This document shows positions 8,430 to 16,972 of a stretch of DNA of 23,819 nt, in pieces (positions within the stretch are counted from its first letter, which is position 1; each line of letters starts with the position of its first letter). The notes beneath the pieces were generated by a model. That model did not search any database, was not told where the DNA came from, and saw only the letters and a list, made by a program, of their open reading frames with translations. The position numbers and the translations under genes were made by a program. Location: the NCBI GenBank assembly GCA_016721465.1, contig JADKIA010000001.1, positions 1 through 23,819 on the forward strand, in the 5' to 3' direction. The DNA comes from Ideonella sp. Lineage in GTDB: Bacteria; Pseudomonadota; Gammaproteobacteria; Burkholderiales; Burkholderiaceae_C.

Positions 8430-9102
8430 ATGGCCCTGCCCGCCACAGCCCGCCCGCCGCAGCCCGGCGCGTCCAGCACGCTGAACAGCACACCGCGGCT
8501 TCAGCGCCTGAAGGCCGCGCCGCGCAAGGCCGGCGAGGCCTCGTTCTTCTTCTGGGACGCGCACTTCCGCAACGAGGCCGTGAAGATCCTGCCCGGCGAG
8601 TTCTTTGTGTACGACGAGGACATCCTCATCACCACCACGCTGGGTTCGTGCATCGCGGCCTGCCTGTGGGATCGCGAACGCCGCATCGGTGGCATGAACC
8701 ACTTCATGCTGCCCGAGCGGTGTGGGCGACAGCGGGCGCTACGGCTCCTACGCGATGGAGTTGCTGATCAACGAGATGATGAAGCGCGGCGCCTCGCGCA
8801 TGACCATGGAAGCCAAGGTCTTCGGCGGTGGTGCCGTGATCAGCGGCATGAACAGCATCAACGTCGGCGAGCGCAACACCCAGTTCGTGATCGAGTACCT
8901 CAACACCGAGCGCATTCCCATCGTCAGCAAGGACGTGATGGAGATCTACCCGCGCAAGGTGTGCTTCCTGCCGGCCAGCGGCAAGGCCATGGTCAAGCGC
9001 CTGGCGTCGACCAACACCGACGCCTTCCTGGCGCAGGAGCGCGCGCCGCTCAAAAGCCGTGCCCGGCCGCCAGCGGCGCCGGCTCGGTCGATCTTTTTCT
9101 GA
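8430..9102 (+). CDS. cheD: Chemoreceptor glutamine deamidase CheD (one frameshift)
   Basis: Deamidates glutamines on chemoreceptors, making them substrates for CheR and CheB. The ATG at 8430 gives MALPATARPPQPGASSTLNS; the N-terminus is somewhat longer than in short CheD proteins. The catalytic Cys is C74 in TTTLGSCIAACLWD and the His is H91 in GGMNHFMLPE. After an indel near 8720, GDSGRYGSYAMELLINEMMK, FGGGAVISGMNSINVG and ERNTQFVIEYL follow. The C-terminus is basic and rich in Pro and Ala. TGA at 9100-9102. About 224 residues. It starts 13 bp after cheR and ends 15 bp before cheB. Confidence 0.95.
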
Positions 9103-9117
9103 TTCCAACGAGGGCCC

Positions 9118-10221
9118 ATGGAAAAACCGAGCAATGCAAAGACTCGCGTGGTGGTGGTGGACGATTCCGCACTCGTGCGTGGCCTGCTGGCCGAGATCAT
9201 CAACCGCGAGCCCGACATGACCTGCGTGGGCGTGGCGGCCGACCCGCTGGTCGCACGCGAGATGATCCGCAACCTGAACCCCGACGTGATCACGCTGGAC
9301 GTGGAAATGCCGCGCATGGACGGGATCGATTTCCCTGGCAAGTTGATGCGCCTGCGCCCCATGCCGGTGGTGATGGTGAGCACGCTGACCGAACGCGGCG
9401 CAGAGGTGACCATGCGCGCGCTGGAACTGGCCGCCATCGACTTCGTGTCCCAACCCAAGATCGTCGTGGCCAATGGCCTGCGCGAGCTGGCCGAAGACAT
9501 CACCGACAAGGTGCGCACCGCCGCACGGGCCCATGTTCGCCGCCTGCCGCCTGCGGCCGGTGCCGGCACCACGGCCGCCCCGGGGGTGCGCCCGGCGATG
9601 GCGGCGCCGTCCATCGGCCGCCTTTCCACCGAGAAGATCATCTTCATCGGTGCGTCCACGGGCGGCACCGAGGCCACCAAGGAAGTGCTGATGAACCTCC
9701 CGCCCGATTGCCCGGCGGTGATGATCACGCAGCACATGCCCCCGGGCTTCACCAGCAGCTACGCCGCCCGGCTCGACGGGCTGTGCCGCATCCGTGTGAA
9801 AGAGGCTGCCGACGGCGATCGGGTATTGCCTGGCCACGCCTACATCGCCCCGGGCGGCATGCACCTGTGGGTGGAACGCTCCGGCGCCAACTACCTGGCC
9901 CGGGTTCGCCAGGGCGAGCCGGTGAACCGCCAGCATGCCCTCGGTGGAAGTGCTGTTCGACTGGCCGCCAAGGTGGTCGGGCCCAATGCCCTGGGCGTGA
10001 TGCTCACCGGCATGGCGCCGACGGCGCCCGCGCGATGAAGACCATGCGCGACGCCGGCAGCTGGAATGTCTGCCAGGACGAGCACAGCTGCGTCGTGTTC
10101 GGCATGCCGCGCGAAGCCATCGCCCATGGCGCAGCGAACGAGGTCTTGCCCTGCAACGCATTGCCCCGCCCTGATCGATCGCCTGCGCAGCACGGTGGGC
10201 GCTGCGCTGCACCGCGTCTGA
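9118..10221 (+). CDS. cheB: Chemotaxis response regulator protein-glutamate methylesterase CheB
   Basis: Removes methyl groups from chemoreceptors, activated by CheA phosphorylation. A good ribosome site (GAGGG) precedes ATG 9118. The receiver domain (1-115) has the acidic pair D15-D16 in VVVVDDSALVRG and phospho-acceptor D61 in VITLDVEMPRMDG. A Pro/Ala linker (about 140-170) leads to the methylesterase domain: catalytic S180 in IFIGASTGGTEA, H206 in MITQHMPPGF, and the GVMLTGMGADGA segment with the catalytic Asp, in the next frame. The reading frame is open to about 9940, then indels near 9945, 10015 and 10160 lead to TGA 10219-10221. About 367 residues. Its stop is 28 bp from the convergent hemW stop, with no clear terminator between. 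Confidence 0.96.
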
Positions 10222-10249
10222 GGCGAGCGGCGGCCGCAAGCTTGGCGGT

Positions 10250-11443
10250 CTACGCGGCGTCGGCCAGAACAGCGCCGCAGGTCCGACAGGAAGTCGAATC
10301 CGCGCGCCGTGGGACGCACGTGGCTGAAGTTGCGCTCGACGAGGCCCCTGGCTTCGGCCTGCTGCAAGGCCGTCTCGATGCTGCTGGGCGGCAGGCCGGT
10401 GCGGGCGCTGAAGTCCGCCAGCGCAAACCCTTCGCGCAGGCGCAGGGCATTGAGCATGTACTCGAAGGGCAGTTGCGCTCGCGCCACCTCCCTCGTCGTT
10501 GCTCATGGCCTGCCCCGCCAGCGCACGCTCCATGTAGGTGTTGGGTTCGCGCCAGCGCACGGCGCACCACGCGGTGCGGGTAGCTGAGCTTGCCGCGGGC
10601 ACCTGCCCCGATGCCAAGGTAGTCGCCGAAGTGCCAGTAGTTCTGGTTGTGCGCGCAGCGGTGCCCTTCGCGCGCGAATGCCGAGACCTCATAGCGCTTC
10701 AAGCCCACGGACTGGGTGCGCTCGGTGATCAGGTCGAGCATGTCGCTGGCCGTGTCGTCGTCCGGCAGTCCGGCCGGCGGCGCTGGCGAAGCGCGTATTG
10801 GCCTCGATGGTGAGGTGGTAGATCGACAGGTGCGGCGGTGCGAAGGACAGCGCTTCGTCCAGGTCCGCCCGCAAGTGAGCCAGCGTCTGCCCGGGCAAGG
10901 CGTACATCAGGTCGATATTGAAGGTATCGAAGGCCGCTTGCGCTTCGGCGATCGCCCGCGCGCCTGTGCCGCGTCGTGCACCCGGCCCAACTGGCGCAGC
11001 ATGCCGTCGTCGAAACTCTGCACACCAATGGACAAGCGCGTGACGCCCGCGGCGCGAAAGGACTTGAATCGCCCGCGCTCGAAGCTGCCGGGATTGGCTT
11101 CCAGGGTGATCTCGCAGCCCGGCTCCAGCGGCAGGCGAGCCCGGATGTCGCCCAGCAGGCGCTCGATGCCCAGCGGTGTGATCAGGCTGGGCGTGCCGCC
11201 GCCGATGAACACACTCACCACCGGTCGGCCCCACACCTGGGGCAATGCCGATTCCAGGTCGGCCACCAATGCCTCCAGATAGCGCTGCTCCGGCAGCCCG
11301 CCCATTGCGGGCACCGCGTGCGAATTGAAGTCGCAGTAGGGGCACTTGGCCAGGCACCAGGGCAGGTGCACATACAGCGACAGCGGCGGCGGATCGCCCA
11401 GGCGCAGCGTGCCGGCGCGCAGATAGCGCTGAACAATGTCCAC
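10250..11443 (-). CDS. hemW: Radical SAM heme chaperone HemW (frameshifted)
   Basis: HemN-like radical SAM protein; family members act as heme chaperones rather than coproporphyrinogen oxidases. The [4Fe-4S] motif CxxxCxxC is visible as CLAKCPYCDFNSHA, preceded by LSLYVHLPW. Then VSVFIGGGTPSLI, LEPGCEITLEANPGSFE, FRAAGVTRLSIGVQSFDDGM, FNIDLMYALPGQTL, LSIYHLTIEANTRFA, GLKRYEVSAFAREGHRCAHN and YWHFGDYLGIGAGARGKLS follow. The C-terminus is a winged-helix-like part ending FDFLSDL with TAG 10250-10252. About 397 residues. The start is taken as GTG 11443 (VDIVQRYLRAG), 19 bp after the rdgB stop and without a clear ribosome site; an upstream TTG near 11470 is possible. Indels lie near 10970, 10785, 10570 and 10490. 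Confidence 0.93.
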
Positions 11444-11462
11444 GGTCGGAGCGCCGATCGGC

Positions 11463-12101
11463 TCAGCCGCCAAGGTGCCAAACCTCGGTGAGCATGGTCC
11501 GCAACAGCGCGGCCGACCGCGCACGGTGGCTGTGCGCGTTCTTGACCTCGGCGCTGAGCTCGGCCACGGTGCATCGCAACGCCGGAATGAACATGAGCGG
11601 GTCGTAGCCGAAACCGGCCGTGCCACGCGCCGCGTTGAGGATCTCACCGGGCCAGCGCCCCACGGCCACCAGCGGCTCGGGGTCGTCGGCATGGCGCACC
11701 GCCACCAGGGTGCTGATGAAGTGCCCGCGCCGGTCGGTGACGCCATCCAGACGATCCAGCAAGGCGGCGTTGTTGAGTGCGTCTTGCCGGCGGCGGCGGG
11801 CCTCGCGGTCTTCGCCATCCACTGCGAGCACCTCGCCACCGAAGTGCGCCGAGATCACGCCGGGCGCACCGCCCAGGGCATTGACGCACAAGCCGGAATC
11901 GTCCGCCAACGCCGCGCCACCACAGGCCATGGCGGCATGGCGCGCCTTGACCAACGCGTTCTCGATGAAAGTGTGGTGTGGCTCGTCGGCCTCGGCAATG
12001 CCGAGCTCGCCCTGCGCCACGATCGCCACCGGCAGGCCTTGCAGCAGCGCCCTCAACTCAGCCAGCTTCTTGGCGTTGTTGGATGCGAGCACCAGACGCA
12101 T
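11463..12101 (-). CDS. rdgB: RdgB/HAM1 non-canonical purine NTP pyrophosphatase
   Basis: Hydrolyses dITP, XTP and ITP to the monophosphates, keeping damaged purines out of DNA. One of the few intact long frames here: 212 residues from ATG 12101. Signatures are MRLVLASNNAKKLAELRALL at the N-terminus (SNNAKK nucleotide site), FIENALVKARHAA, ALADDSGLCVNALGGAPGV and TAGFGYDPLMFIPA. The usual SARFAG motif is changed to SAHFGG. A strong ribosome site (AGGGGG) lies just before the ATG, 18 bp after the rph stop. It is middle gene of kinase-PP2C-rph-rdgB-hemW. Confidence 0.96.
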   Translation of the reverse strand: MRLVLASNNAKKLAELRALLQGLPVAIVAQGELGIAEADEPHHTFIENALVKARHAAMACGGAALADDSGLCVNALGGAPGVISAHFGGEVLAVDGEDREARRRRQDALNNAALLDRLDGVTDRRGHFISTLVAVRHADDPEPLVAVGRWPGEILNAARGTAGFGYDPLMFIPALRCTVAELSAEVKNAHSHRARSAALLRTMLTEVWHLGG

Positions 12102-12119
12102 GTCGACCCCCTGAAGGCG

Positions 12120-12858
12120 CTACGCTGCCATCGGCGCGGCCAATGCCGCCCGCTGCGCCTTGACCAGGCTCGGATGCCCTGATCGGCCAGCGCCAGCAGC
12201 GCATCCATCTCGGCGCGCGTGAAGGGCACGCCCTCGGCCGTGCCCTGCACCTCGACGAAGCCGCCGGCGGCCGTCATCACCACATTCATGTCGGTGTCGC
12301 AGGCCGAATCCTCGGTGTACTCCAGGTCGAGCAAGGGCGTGCCATCGACGATGCCCACCGAGATGGCCGCCACCGCATCCTTGATCGGGCTCTCGGCCAG
12401 CTTGCCGTTGGCCATGAGCCAGTTCACCGCGTCCTGCGCGGCCACCCAGGCACCGGTGATGGCGGCCGTGCGCGTGCCACCGTCGGCCTGAAGGACGTCG
12501 CAATCGATGAGGATGCTGCGCTCGCCCAGCTTGGACAGATCGAACACGCAACGCAACGAGCGGCCGATCAGGCGCTGGATCTCCTGCGTGCGGCCGCTCT
12601 GCTTGCCGCGCGCGGCCTCGCGGTCGCCGCGGGTGTGGGTGGCGCGCGGCAGCATGCCGTACTCGGCGGTCACCCAGCCTTGCCCGCTGCCGCGCTTGTG
12701 CGGCGGCACCTTCTCTTCCACCGACGCGGTGCACAGCACCTTGGTCGCACCAAAGCTCACCAGCACCGAGCCTTCGGCATGGCAGGTGTAGCCGCGTTGG
12801 ATCGTCACTGGACGCAAGCATCCTTCGCACGGCCGCCCGCGCGCTGGAAATCACTCAT
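12120..12858 (-). CDS. rph: Ribonuclease PH (frameshifted)
   Basis: Phosphorolytic 3'-5' exoribonuclease that trims tRNA 3' ends. The ATG at 12858 gives MSDFQRAGGRAKDACV, then an indel, then RPVTIQRGYTCHAEGSVLVS, FGATKVLCTASVEEKVPP, GWVTAEYGMLPRATHTR, KQSGRTQEIQRLIGRSLRCV, ERSILIDCDVLQADGGTRTA, GTPLLDLEYTEDSACDTDMN and GGFVEVQGTAEGVPFTRAEM. The C-terminus needs one frameshift near 12175 to give SLVKAQRAALAAPMAA and TAG 12120-12122. About 245 residues, slightly longer than the usual 238. The PP2C stop is 8 bp upstream, so co-transcription is very likely. Confidence 0.96.
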
Positions 12859-12866
12859 GGAATACC

Positions 12867-13781
12867 TCAGTTCTTCTTTTGGGACGACTTGCGGATCGCT
12901 TCGTTGATCTCGCGGATCGATCGCTCGATCTCGGCGTCGTCGAGTTCGTCGGGCGCGGCCTCGCCGGCCAACGTGGCCTGGATGGTGGAGGCAAAGACCT
13001 CGTCACCCAGGTTCTGCGTGGACACCGCCATGCCTGGTCGGACTCTTCGGCGCCTTCCCATTCCACGGCCAGCACGGTGACGTTGTCGCTGCGCGGCCCG
13101 GCCTCGCGCAGCGCCTGCTCGGCCAGCTCGGGCACGGCATCGGAGATCGGGCGCGTGGCCAGCAGCTCGGTGATCTTGGCGTCGCTCACCGTGCCCCACA
13201 GGCCGTCGGAGCAGAGCATCACCTTGTCGCCCTTTTGCATCAGCAGGGGGCCCGCCGTGTCCACCACCGGCTTGCCGGGCGAGCCCAGGCAGGTGAACAG
13301 CACGTTGCGGTTGAAGCGCTGGCCCATGGGCACCACCTGCGCCATGGTGTCCTGCAACTCGGTATACGAATGGTCACGTGTGCGGGCGATCATCTTGTCA
13401 CCGCGCACCAGATAGAGCCGTGAGTCCACCACAATGCGCCCAGTACGCCGCGTTGCCTTGCAGCAGGCAGGCCACGATCGTGGTGCGGGGCGTGTCGAGC
13501 AGCGCCTTGTCCGTGGCATAACGCAGCAACTGATGATGCCCGGCCAGGATGGCGTCGTTGAGGAAACGCATCGGGTCGCGCAGGCTCGGCTTGGCGTCGC
13601 GCTGGAACAGCGCGGCCAGTGTCTGCAGCGCCAGTTGCGAGGCCACCTCGCCCTCGGGGGTGTCCGCCCATGCCGTCGGCCAATGCAAACAGACCCGAGC
13701 TGCGCGTGGCAGTAACCCATGCGGTCTTCGTTCTTCTCGCGGCCACCTTTGCGGCTGACCCTGGTACACGGAAAATCGCAT
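12867..13781 (-). CDS. PP2C-type Ser/Thr protein phosphatase (frameshifted)
   Basis: Metal-dependent cytoplasmic protein phosphatase, the likely counterpart of the kinase encoded just upstream. The ATG at 13781 gives MRFSVYQG; then NEDRMGYC-like text, LFALADGMGGHP (metal-binding DGMGGH), GEVASQLALQTLAALFQRD, TIVACLLQGNAAYWAHCGDS, RLYLVRGDKMIARTRDHSYT, GDKVMLCSDGLWGTVSD (second metal-site Asp) and GPRSDNVTVLAVEWEG. A charged C-terminal tail, IERSIREINEAIRKSSQKKN, ends at TGA 12867-12869. About 304 residues. Indels lie near 13740, 13690, 13440 and 13035. It starts 14 bp after the kinase stop. All key PP2C motifs can be read, so the enzyme is probably active. Confidence 0.94.
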
Positions 13782-13795
13782 GGGCGGATCCAGGT

Positions 13796-14763
13796 TCAGG
13801 GCTTCGCGCCGGTCTTGAGGTTTTCGATCTGCAGCTTAAGGCGCTCACTGAAGCTGAGCTTGCGTAGCGCCGCTCGGTCTCGCGCGAAAGCTCCTTCTGC
13901 AGCGCAAACACGCTTTGCGGCCGCGACAAGGGATCGAGTGACATGCACCATTCCGTCACCTCGATCAGGTTGTCGGAATAGGTGTTGCGCAGGCGCGAGA
14001 GCGACAGCGCCAGCCGATCCTTTCGATGCGCTGCGGTGCGTCGTTGGGCGGGTAGCCCTGCATCGTGGCGTAGATGCAGGCGCCGATCGCGTAGATGTCG
14101 GTCCAGGGGCCCAGTGAACCGTCGCGCCGGTACATCTCGGGCGCCGCGAAACCCGGCGTGTACATCGGGCGGATGAAGTTGCCTTCCTTGCTCAGCACTT
14201 CGCGCGCGGCGCCGAAATCGAGCATCACCGCCTTGTTGTCGTTGGTGATGAAGATGTTGGCCGGCTTGATGTCCAGGTGCAGCATCTTGTGCTGGTGCAC
14301 GATGCGCAGGCCGCGCAGGATCTCGTCGAACAGGCTGCGGATGGTGGATTCGCGGAAGACCTTGTCGCGCTTCAAGTCGCGCGCGGTGACGATGAAATCC
14401 TGCAGGGTGTCGCCCTGCAGGTAGTTCATCACCATGTAGACGGTTTCGTTCTCGCGGAAGAAGTTCAGCACCGAGACCACGCTCGAGTGCGAGATCTGCG
14501 CCAGCGAGCGGCCTTCCTCGAAGAAGCTTTTTCAGGCCCAGGCGGTACAGCGGCTGCTTCTCGGGCTTGACGCGGGGGGTGAGCTCACCGGCGGCGCGCT
14601 CGGCCAGCGAGGCGGGCAGGTATTCCTTGATCGCCACCATGCGGCGCTCATCGTCTTCGGCCAGATAGACGACACCGAACCCGCCAGCAGCGAGCTTCTT
14701 GATGATGGAGTAGCCCCCGACCACGGTGCCCGCAGGCAATGGCGCGGGCTTTTGCTTTGACAT
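13796..14763 (-). CDS. Hanks-type Ser/Thr protein kinase (frameshifted)
   Basis: Cytoplasmic eukaryote-like kinase of about 322 residues with no transmembrane or PASTA part. The ATG at 14763 gives MSKQKPAPLPAGTVVGGYSI. Glycine loop KKLAAGGFGVVYLAEDD; ATP-binding Lys K46 in VAIKEYLP; catalytic loop MLHLDIKPANIFI; metal-binding AVMLDFGAAREVLS; activation/P+1 text MYTPGFAAPEMYRRDGSLGP; WTDIYAIGACIYATMQGYPP. The Arg of HRD is Leu (HLD), so this is a non-RD kinase and may not need activation-loop phosphorylation. The C-terminus needs indels near 14535 and 14020 and others near 13865 (SLDPLSRPQSVFALQKELS), ending LKTGAKP with TGA 13796-13798. It forms a kinase-phosphatase pair with the PP2C gene and starts 30 bp from divergent yicC. 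Confidence 0.94.
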
Positions 14764-14786
14764 AATCCGTGTTTTCGCTCTAGCGA
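14757..14786 (+). promoter_or_regulatory. Candidate sigma-70 promoter for yicC
   Basis: A perfect -35 box TTGACA at 14757-14762 overlaps the kinase start codon on the other strand. A weak -10-like TAGCGA at 14781-14786 follows at 18 bp. The start point would fall near the yicC ATG, implying a very short or absent leader. Only the -35 is strong; the call rests on motif reading. Confidence 0.4.
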
Positions 14787-14793
14787 TAGGCCC

Positions 14794-15707
14794 ATGTCAG
14801 TTTACAGCATGACCGGCTTTGCCACGGCCACGGCAAACCCAGCCGGAGCAGGCGTTGCGGAGCCCAATTCGGCCGGAGCGGTCACGGTCGATCTGCGTTC
14901 GGTGAATGGGCGTTTTCTGGATCTGAGCCTGAAGCTGCCCGACGAACTGCGCGGACTCGAACCCGCGCTGCGCGAGTTGGTGGGGGCAGGCTTCAAGCGC
15001 GGCAAGATCGAGCTGCGCTTGAGCACCCTGCGTGACTCGGACGGCGCCTGGCCGCAACCGCAGTCGGAGCAGTTGAACCGGCTGTCGCGGCTGGAGTCCA
15101 CGGTGCAATCCTGGCTGCCCAATGCCCGACCCTTCAGCGTCAACGAGGTGCTTAATTGGTGCCGCGCCGGCACCGCCACGGCCCGATTGGACGAGGTCGC
15201 GCTGGATGCCGCACGGCAGGCCGTGCAGGGCCTCGGCGAGGCGCGCGCACGCGAGGGCGCCCGATTGGTGGCCATCCTCACCGAGCGCATCGGTCGGCTG
15301 CGCGAACTCGCCATCCAGGCCGCGCCCTTGGTGCCGGCCGTGGTGCAGCGTCAGCAGCAGCGCTTCCTGGAGCGCTGGCAAGAGGCCCTGGCTAATGCGG
15401 GTGCCGGCACCAGCATGCCGGCTGACACACTGCGCGAGCGTGCGCTGGCCGAAGCCGCCGCCCATGCGCACTGCGCATCGATGTGGCCGAAGAGTTGGCC
15501 CGCCTGAGCGCGCATCTGGACGAGATCACCCGCCTGCTCAAGGGCCGGTGGCGAGTTGGGCAAGCGACTGGATTTCTGATTCAGGAACTGCACCGGGAGG
15601 CCAACACGCTGGGCTCGAAGTCATCGGCCCTGGAATTGACCAACATCGCGGTGGAGATGAAGGTCGCCATCGAGCAGATGCGCGAGCAGGTGCAGAACTT
15701 GGAGTAA
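14794..15707 (+). CDS. yicC: YicC family endoribonuclease-type protein (frameshifted)
   Basis: YicC family protein; family members have been linked to RNA cleavage/turnover and stationary-phase survival. The ATG at 14794 gives MSVYSMTGFATATANPAG; the SMTGFA opening is diagnostic. Then VTVDLRSVNGRFLDLSLKLP, LRGLEPALRELVGAGFKRGK, VVQRQQQRFLERWQEAL and, after an indel near 15468, IDVAEELARLSAHLDEITRL. After a second indel near 15548 come LDFLIQELHREANTLGSKSS and IAVEMKVAIEQMREQVQNLE, ending TAA 15705-15707. About 303 residues, typical. It is divergent from the kinase-PP2C-rph-rdgB-hemW operon, an arrangement common in Burkholderiales. A copy of its last 16 bases plus the following 29 lies at 16928-16972. 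Confidence 0.96.
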
Positions 15708-15772
15708 TCCCGCGGCGGCTCTTGCCGTCTCGCTGCAGCACTGCAGGCTCTTGGCTCCTCATCGATCCAGGG

Positions 15773-15828
15773 TTCCGTCGATTTCCTTACTCGGTTAGAA
15801 TGTAAGGAGTACTTCTACCCATAGGGGG
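15773..15828 (+). promoter_or_regulatory. Candidate promoter and ribosome site of the vapBC pair
   Basis: TTCCGT (15773-15778), 17 bp, then TAGAAT (15796-15801) resembles a sigma-70 promoter with a weak -35. Just downstream, GGAGTACTTC (about 15806-15815) is a near-palindrome where an AbrB-type antitoxin could bind for autoregulation. AGGGGG (15823-15828) is a good ribosome site for the ATG at 15836. Motif reading only. Confidence 0.4.
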
Positions 15829-15835
15829 CCTGGCC

Positions 15836-16159
15836 ATGCTTGCCACTCTGACCAGCAAGGGACAACTCACCCTGCCCAAGGAGATTCGCGATCGTCTGAA
15901 CCTGGATGCCGGAGCGATCCTCGACTTCCAGATCCAGGCGGACAACACGATCACCGCCCGGCATGTCCAGCCCGACGCTCGGCGCATCCGGGGTTTGCTC
16001 AAGTCCCCGCATGCCGCGCCACTGACCGTCGAACAAATGGATGAGGCCGTGTCGAAGCACCTGCGCGACAAGCACTCGCCCAGCCAGGCGGGCCGAAAGT
16101 CGGCTGGCGATGATCGGCATCGACACCAACATCCTGCTGCGCCTGTGGCTCAACGATGA
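15836..16159 (+). CDS. AbrB/SpoVT-type antitoxin of a VapBC pair
   Basis: DNA-binding antitoxin, presumed to neutralise the PIN toxin encoded next and to repress the operon. The N-terminal swapped-hairpin AbrB domain reads MLATLTSKGQLTLPKEIRDR then LNLDAGAILDFQIQADNTI, a standard MazE/AbrB fold. The middle has RRIRGLLKSPHAAPLTVEQM, which resembles the toxin-binding tail. The open frame runs to 16159 and would overlap the toxin by 50 bases. An indel near 16080 would instead end it at TGA 16111-16113, overlapping the toxin ATG in the usual ATGA way. I think the shorter form is real. A good ribosome site precedes the ATG. Confidence 0.85.
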   Translation: MLATLTSKGQLTLPKEIRDRLNLDAGAILDFQIQADNTITARHVQPDARRIRGLLKSPHAAPLTVEQMDEAVSKHLRDKHSPSQAGRKSAGDDRHRHQHPAAPVAQR

Positions 16160-16505
16160 CCCGGCCCAGAACAAGCGCATTGACGCGCTGTTGGCAGCGC
16201 ACGGCGGCATGCCTGGTTCTTTGCTGGTGACGGATGTCGTCTTGGTGGAAGCAATCTGGACGCTGAAGTCGGCCTTCGAGCAAGACAAGCACGCCCAGCT
16301 GATCGCGGTCCGCAGCCTGTTGGAGGAGACCGCGTTCGCTCTCGAAGATCGCGAAGCCGTCGTGGCTGCACTTGGCCTGTTCGAAGCAGGCTCCTGCGGA
16401 TTTGCCGACTGCCTGGTGGTCGCAAAACACGTTCGACGGGGTTGCGACTTCACCGCGACCTTCGATCGAGGCATGCGCAAGCTGCCGGGGGTGAAGGTGC
16501 TCTGA
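16110..16505 (+). CDS. PIN-domain toxin, VapC family
   Basis: Probable ribonuclease toxin of 131 residues, intact. It starts MIGIDTNILLRLW. The four conserved acidic residues of the metal site are visible: D5 (IGIDTN), E47 (VLVEAIW), D100 (CGFADCLVV) and D119 (TATFDRGM). Length is typical for VapC. It overlaps or abuts the AbrB-type antitoxin, forming a type II toxin-antitoxin operon. A deleted paralogue with very similar sequence lies about 0.85 kb downstream. The actual RNA target cannot be read from sequence. Confidence 0.93.
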   Translation: MIGIDTNILLRLWLNDDPAQNKRIDALLAAHGGMPGSLLVTDVVLVEAIWTLKSAFEQDKHAQLIAVRSLLEETAFALEDREAVVAALGLFEAGSCGFADCLVVAKHVRRGCDFTATFDRGMRKLPGVKVL

Positions 16506-16840
16506 CCTGATCCGGCCATGCGCGCGACACTGAGTTCGGGCCGCAGGCCCTCTCAAACAGCGTCTCCGCGGACCAGTTCCTTGCTCCGTCAGTGCAGTCA
16601 TCGCTCATACCGAGTGACTGCTCCAGGCGTGACCCGGCGGCGCACGTGAGTGACAAGAACCGGCCATTGTGGAGAGCTCTCCATATTGGCCGGCCGCGTG
16701 ATGTGGCAAGCGGGCGGTTTCCGGCACCTTGCCCAAGTGAAGCGCGGCGGGAGGTGTGTGACACCTGCGAAACCCGCTACATTCATGCCGCTGCGAGGCG
16801 CAGCCGACAACCGAGTCACAGCGCCTCGCTGCATGCTCGG
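16506..16840. other. Gene-free accessory stretch with hairpins
   Basis: No convincing gene. It holds a 34-bp palindrome (own entry), then an inverted repeat GCTGCGAGGCGC / GCGCCTCGCTGC (about 16788-16833; 11 of 12 pairs) and a small hairpin CATGC-TCG-GCATG (about 16832-16844). Frames on both strands lack any family-like protein text. The hairpin density suggests a non-coding repeat element rather than a decayed gene. Confidence 0.5.
16660..16693. repeat. 34-bp near-perfect palindrome
   Basis: Two 17-bp arms, CCGGCCATTGTGGAGAG and CTCTCCATATTGGCCGG, meet without a spacer. Two of 17 positions mismatch. The centre is GAGAGCTCTC. No T-run follows on either strand, so it is not a typical terminator; a protein-binding site or the core of a repeat element is more likely. 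Confidence 0.75.
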
Positions 16841-16937
16841 CATGAGGTGTGCTGTGGGGTTTTCCGGGCAAGGTCCACGAAATGTGAAGACACGACAAGC
16901 ACGTCGCTTCGCACTCGAAGTTCAGGCGCAGAACTTG
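16841..16937. repeat. Dispersed repeat, copy 1
   Basis: About 95 bp shared with 18512-18606 at roughly 80% identity, judged by eye. Best-conserved cores are GCTGTGGGGTTTTC, ACACGACAAGCAC / GCACGACAAGCAC and GCTTCGCACTCGAAG, the last containing an interrupted dyad (CTTCG...CGAAG). Its right end runs into a copied piece of the yicC tail. Confidence 0.7.
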
Positions 16938-16972
16938 GAGTAGTCCCGCGGCGTCTCTTGCCGTCCTCCTGC
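16928..16972. repeat. Copy of yicC 3' end and following intergenic DNA
   Basis: Forty of 45 bases match 15692-15736, which covers the last codons of yicC, its stop and 29 bases beyond. The yicC copy reads GAACTTGGAGTAATCCCGCG and this one GAACTTGGAGTAGTCCCGCG. With the vapC relic that follows it, it shows that the yicC-vapC segment was duplicated and that the intervening vapB copy was lost. Confidence 0.75.

Noticed and set aside
7761..10583. A 940-codon plus-strand frame that could look like one giant fusion protein
   Set aside because: It joins pieces of cheR and cheD with out-of-frame cheB and antisense hemW; only parts match real proteins, in different frames.
8704..10692. A 662-codon open frame on the minus strand across cheD, cheB and beyond
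   Set aside because: It is the antisense shadow of high-GC chemotaxis genes; its text (His/Arg/Ala-rich) has no family features, while the plus strand reads as CheD and CheB.
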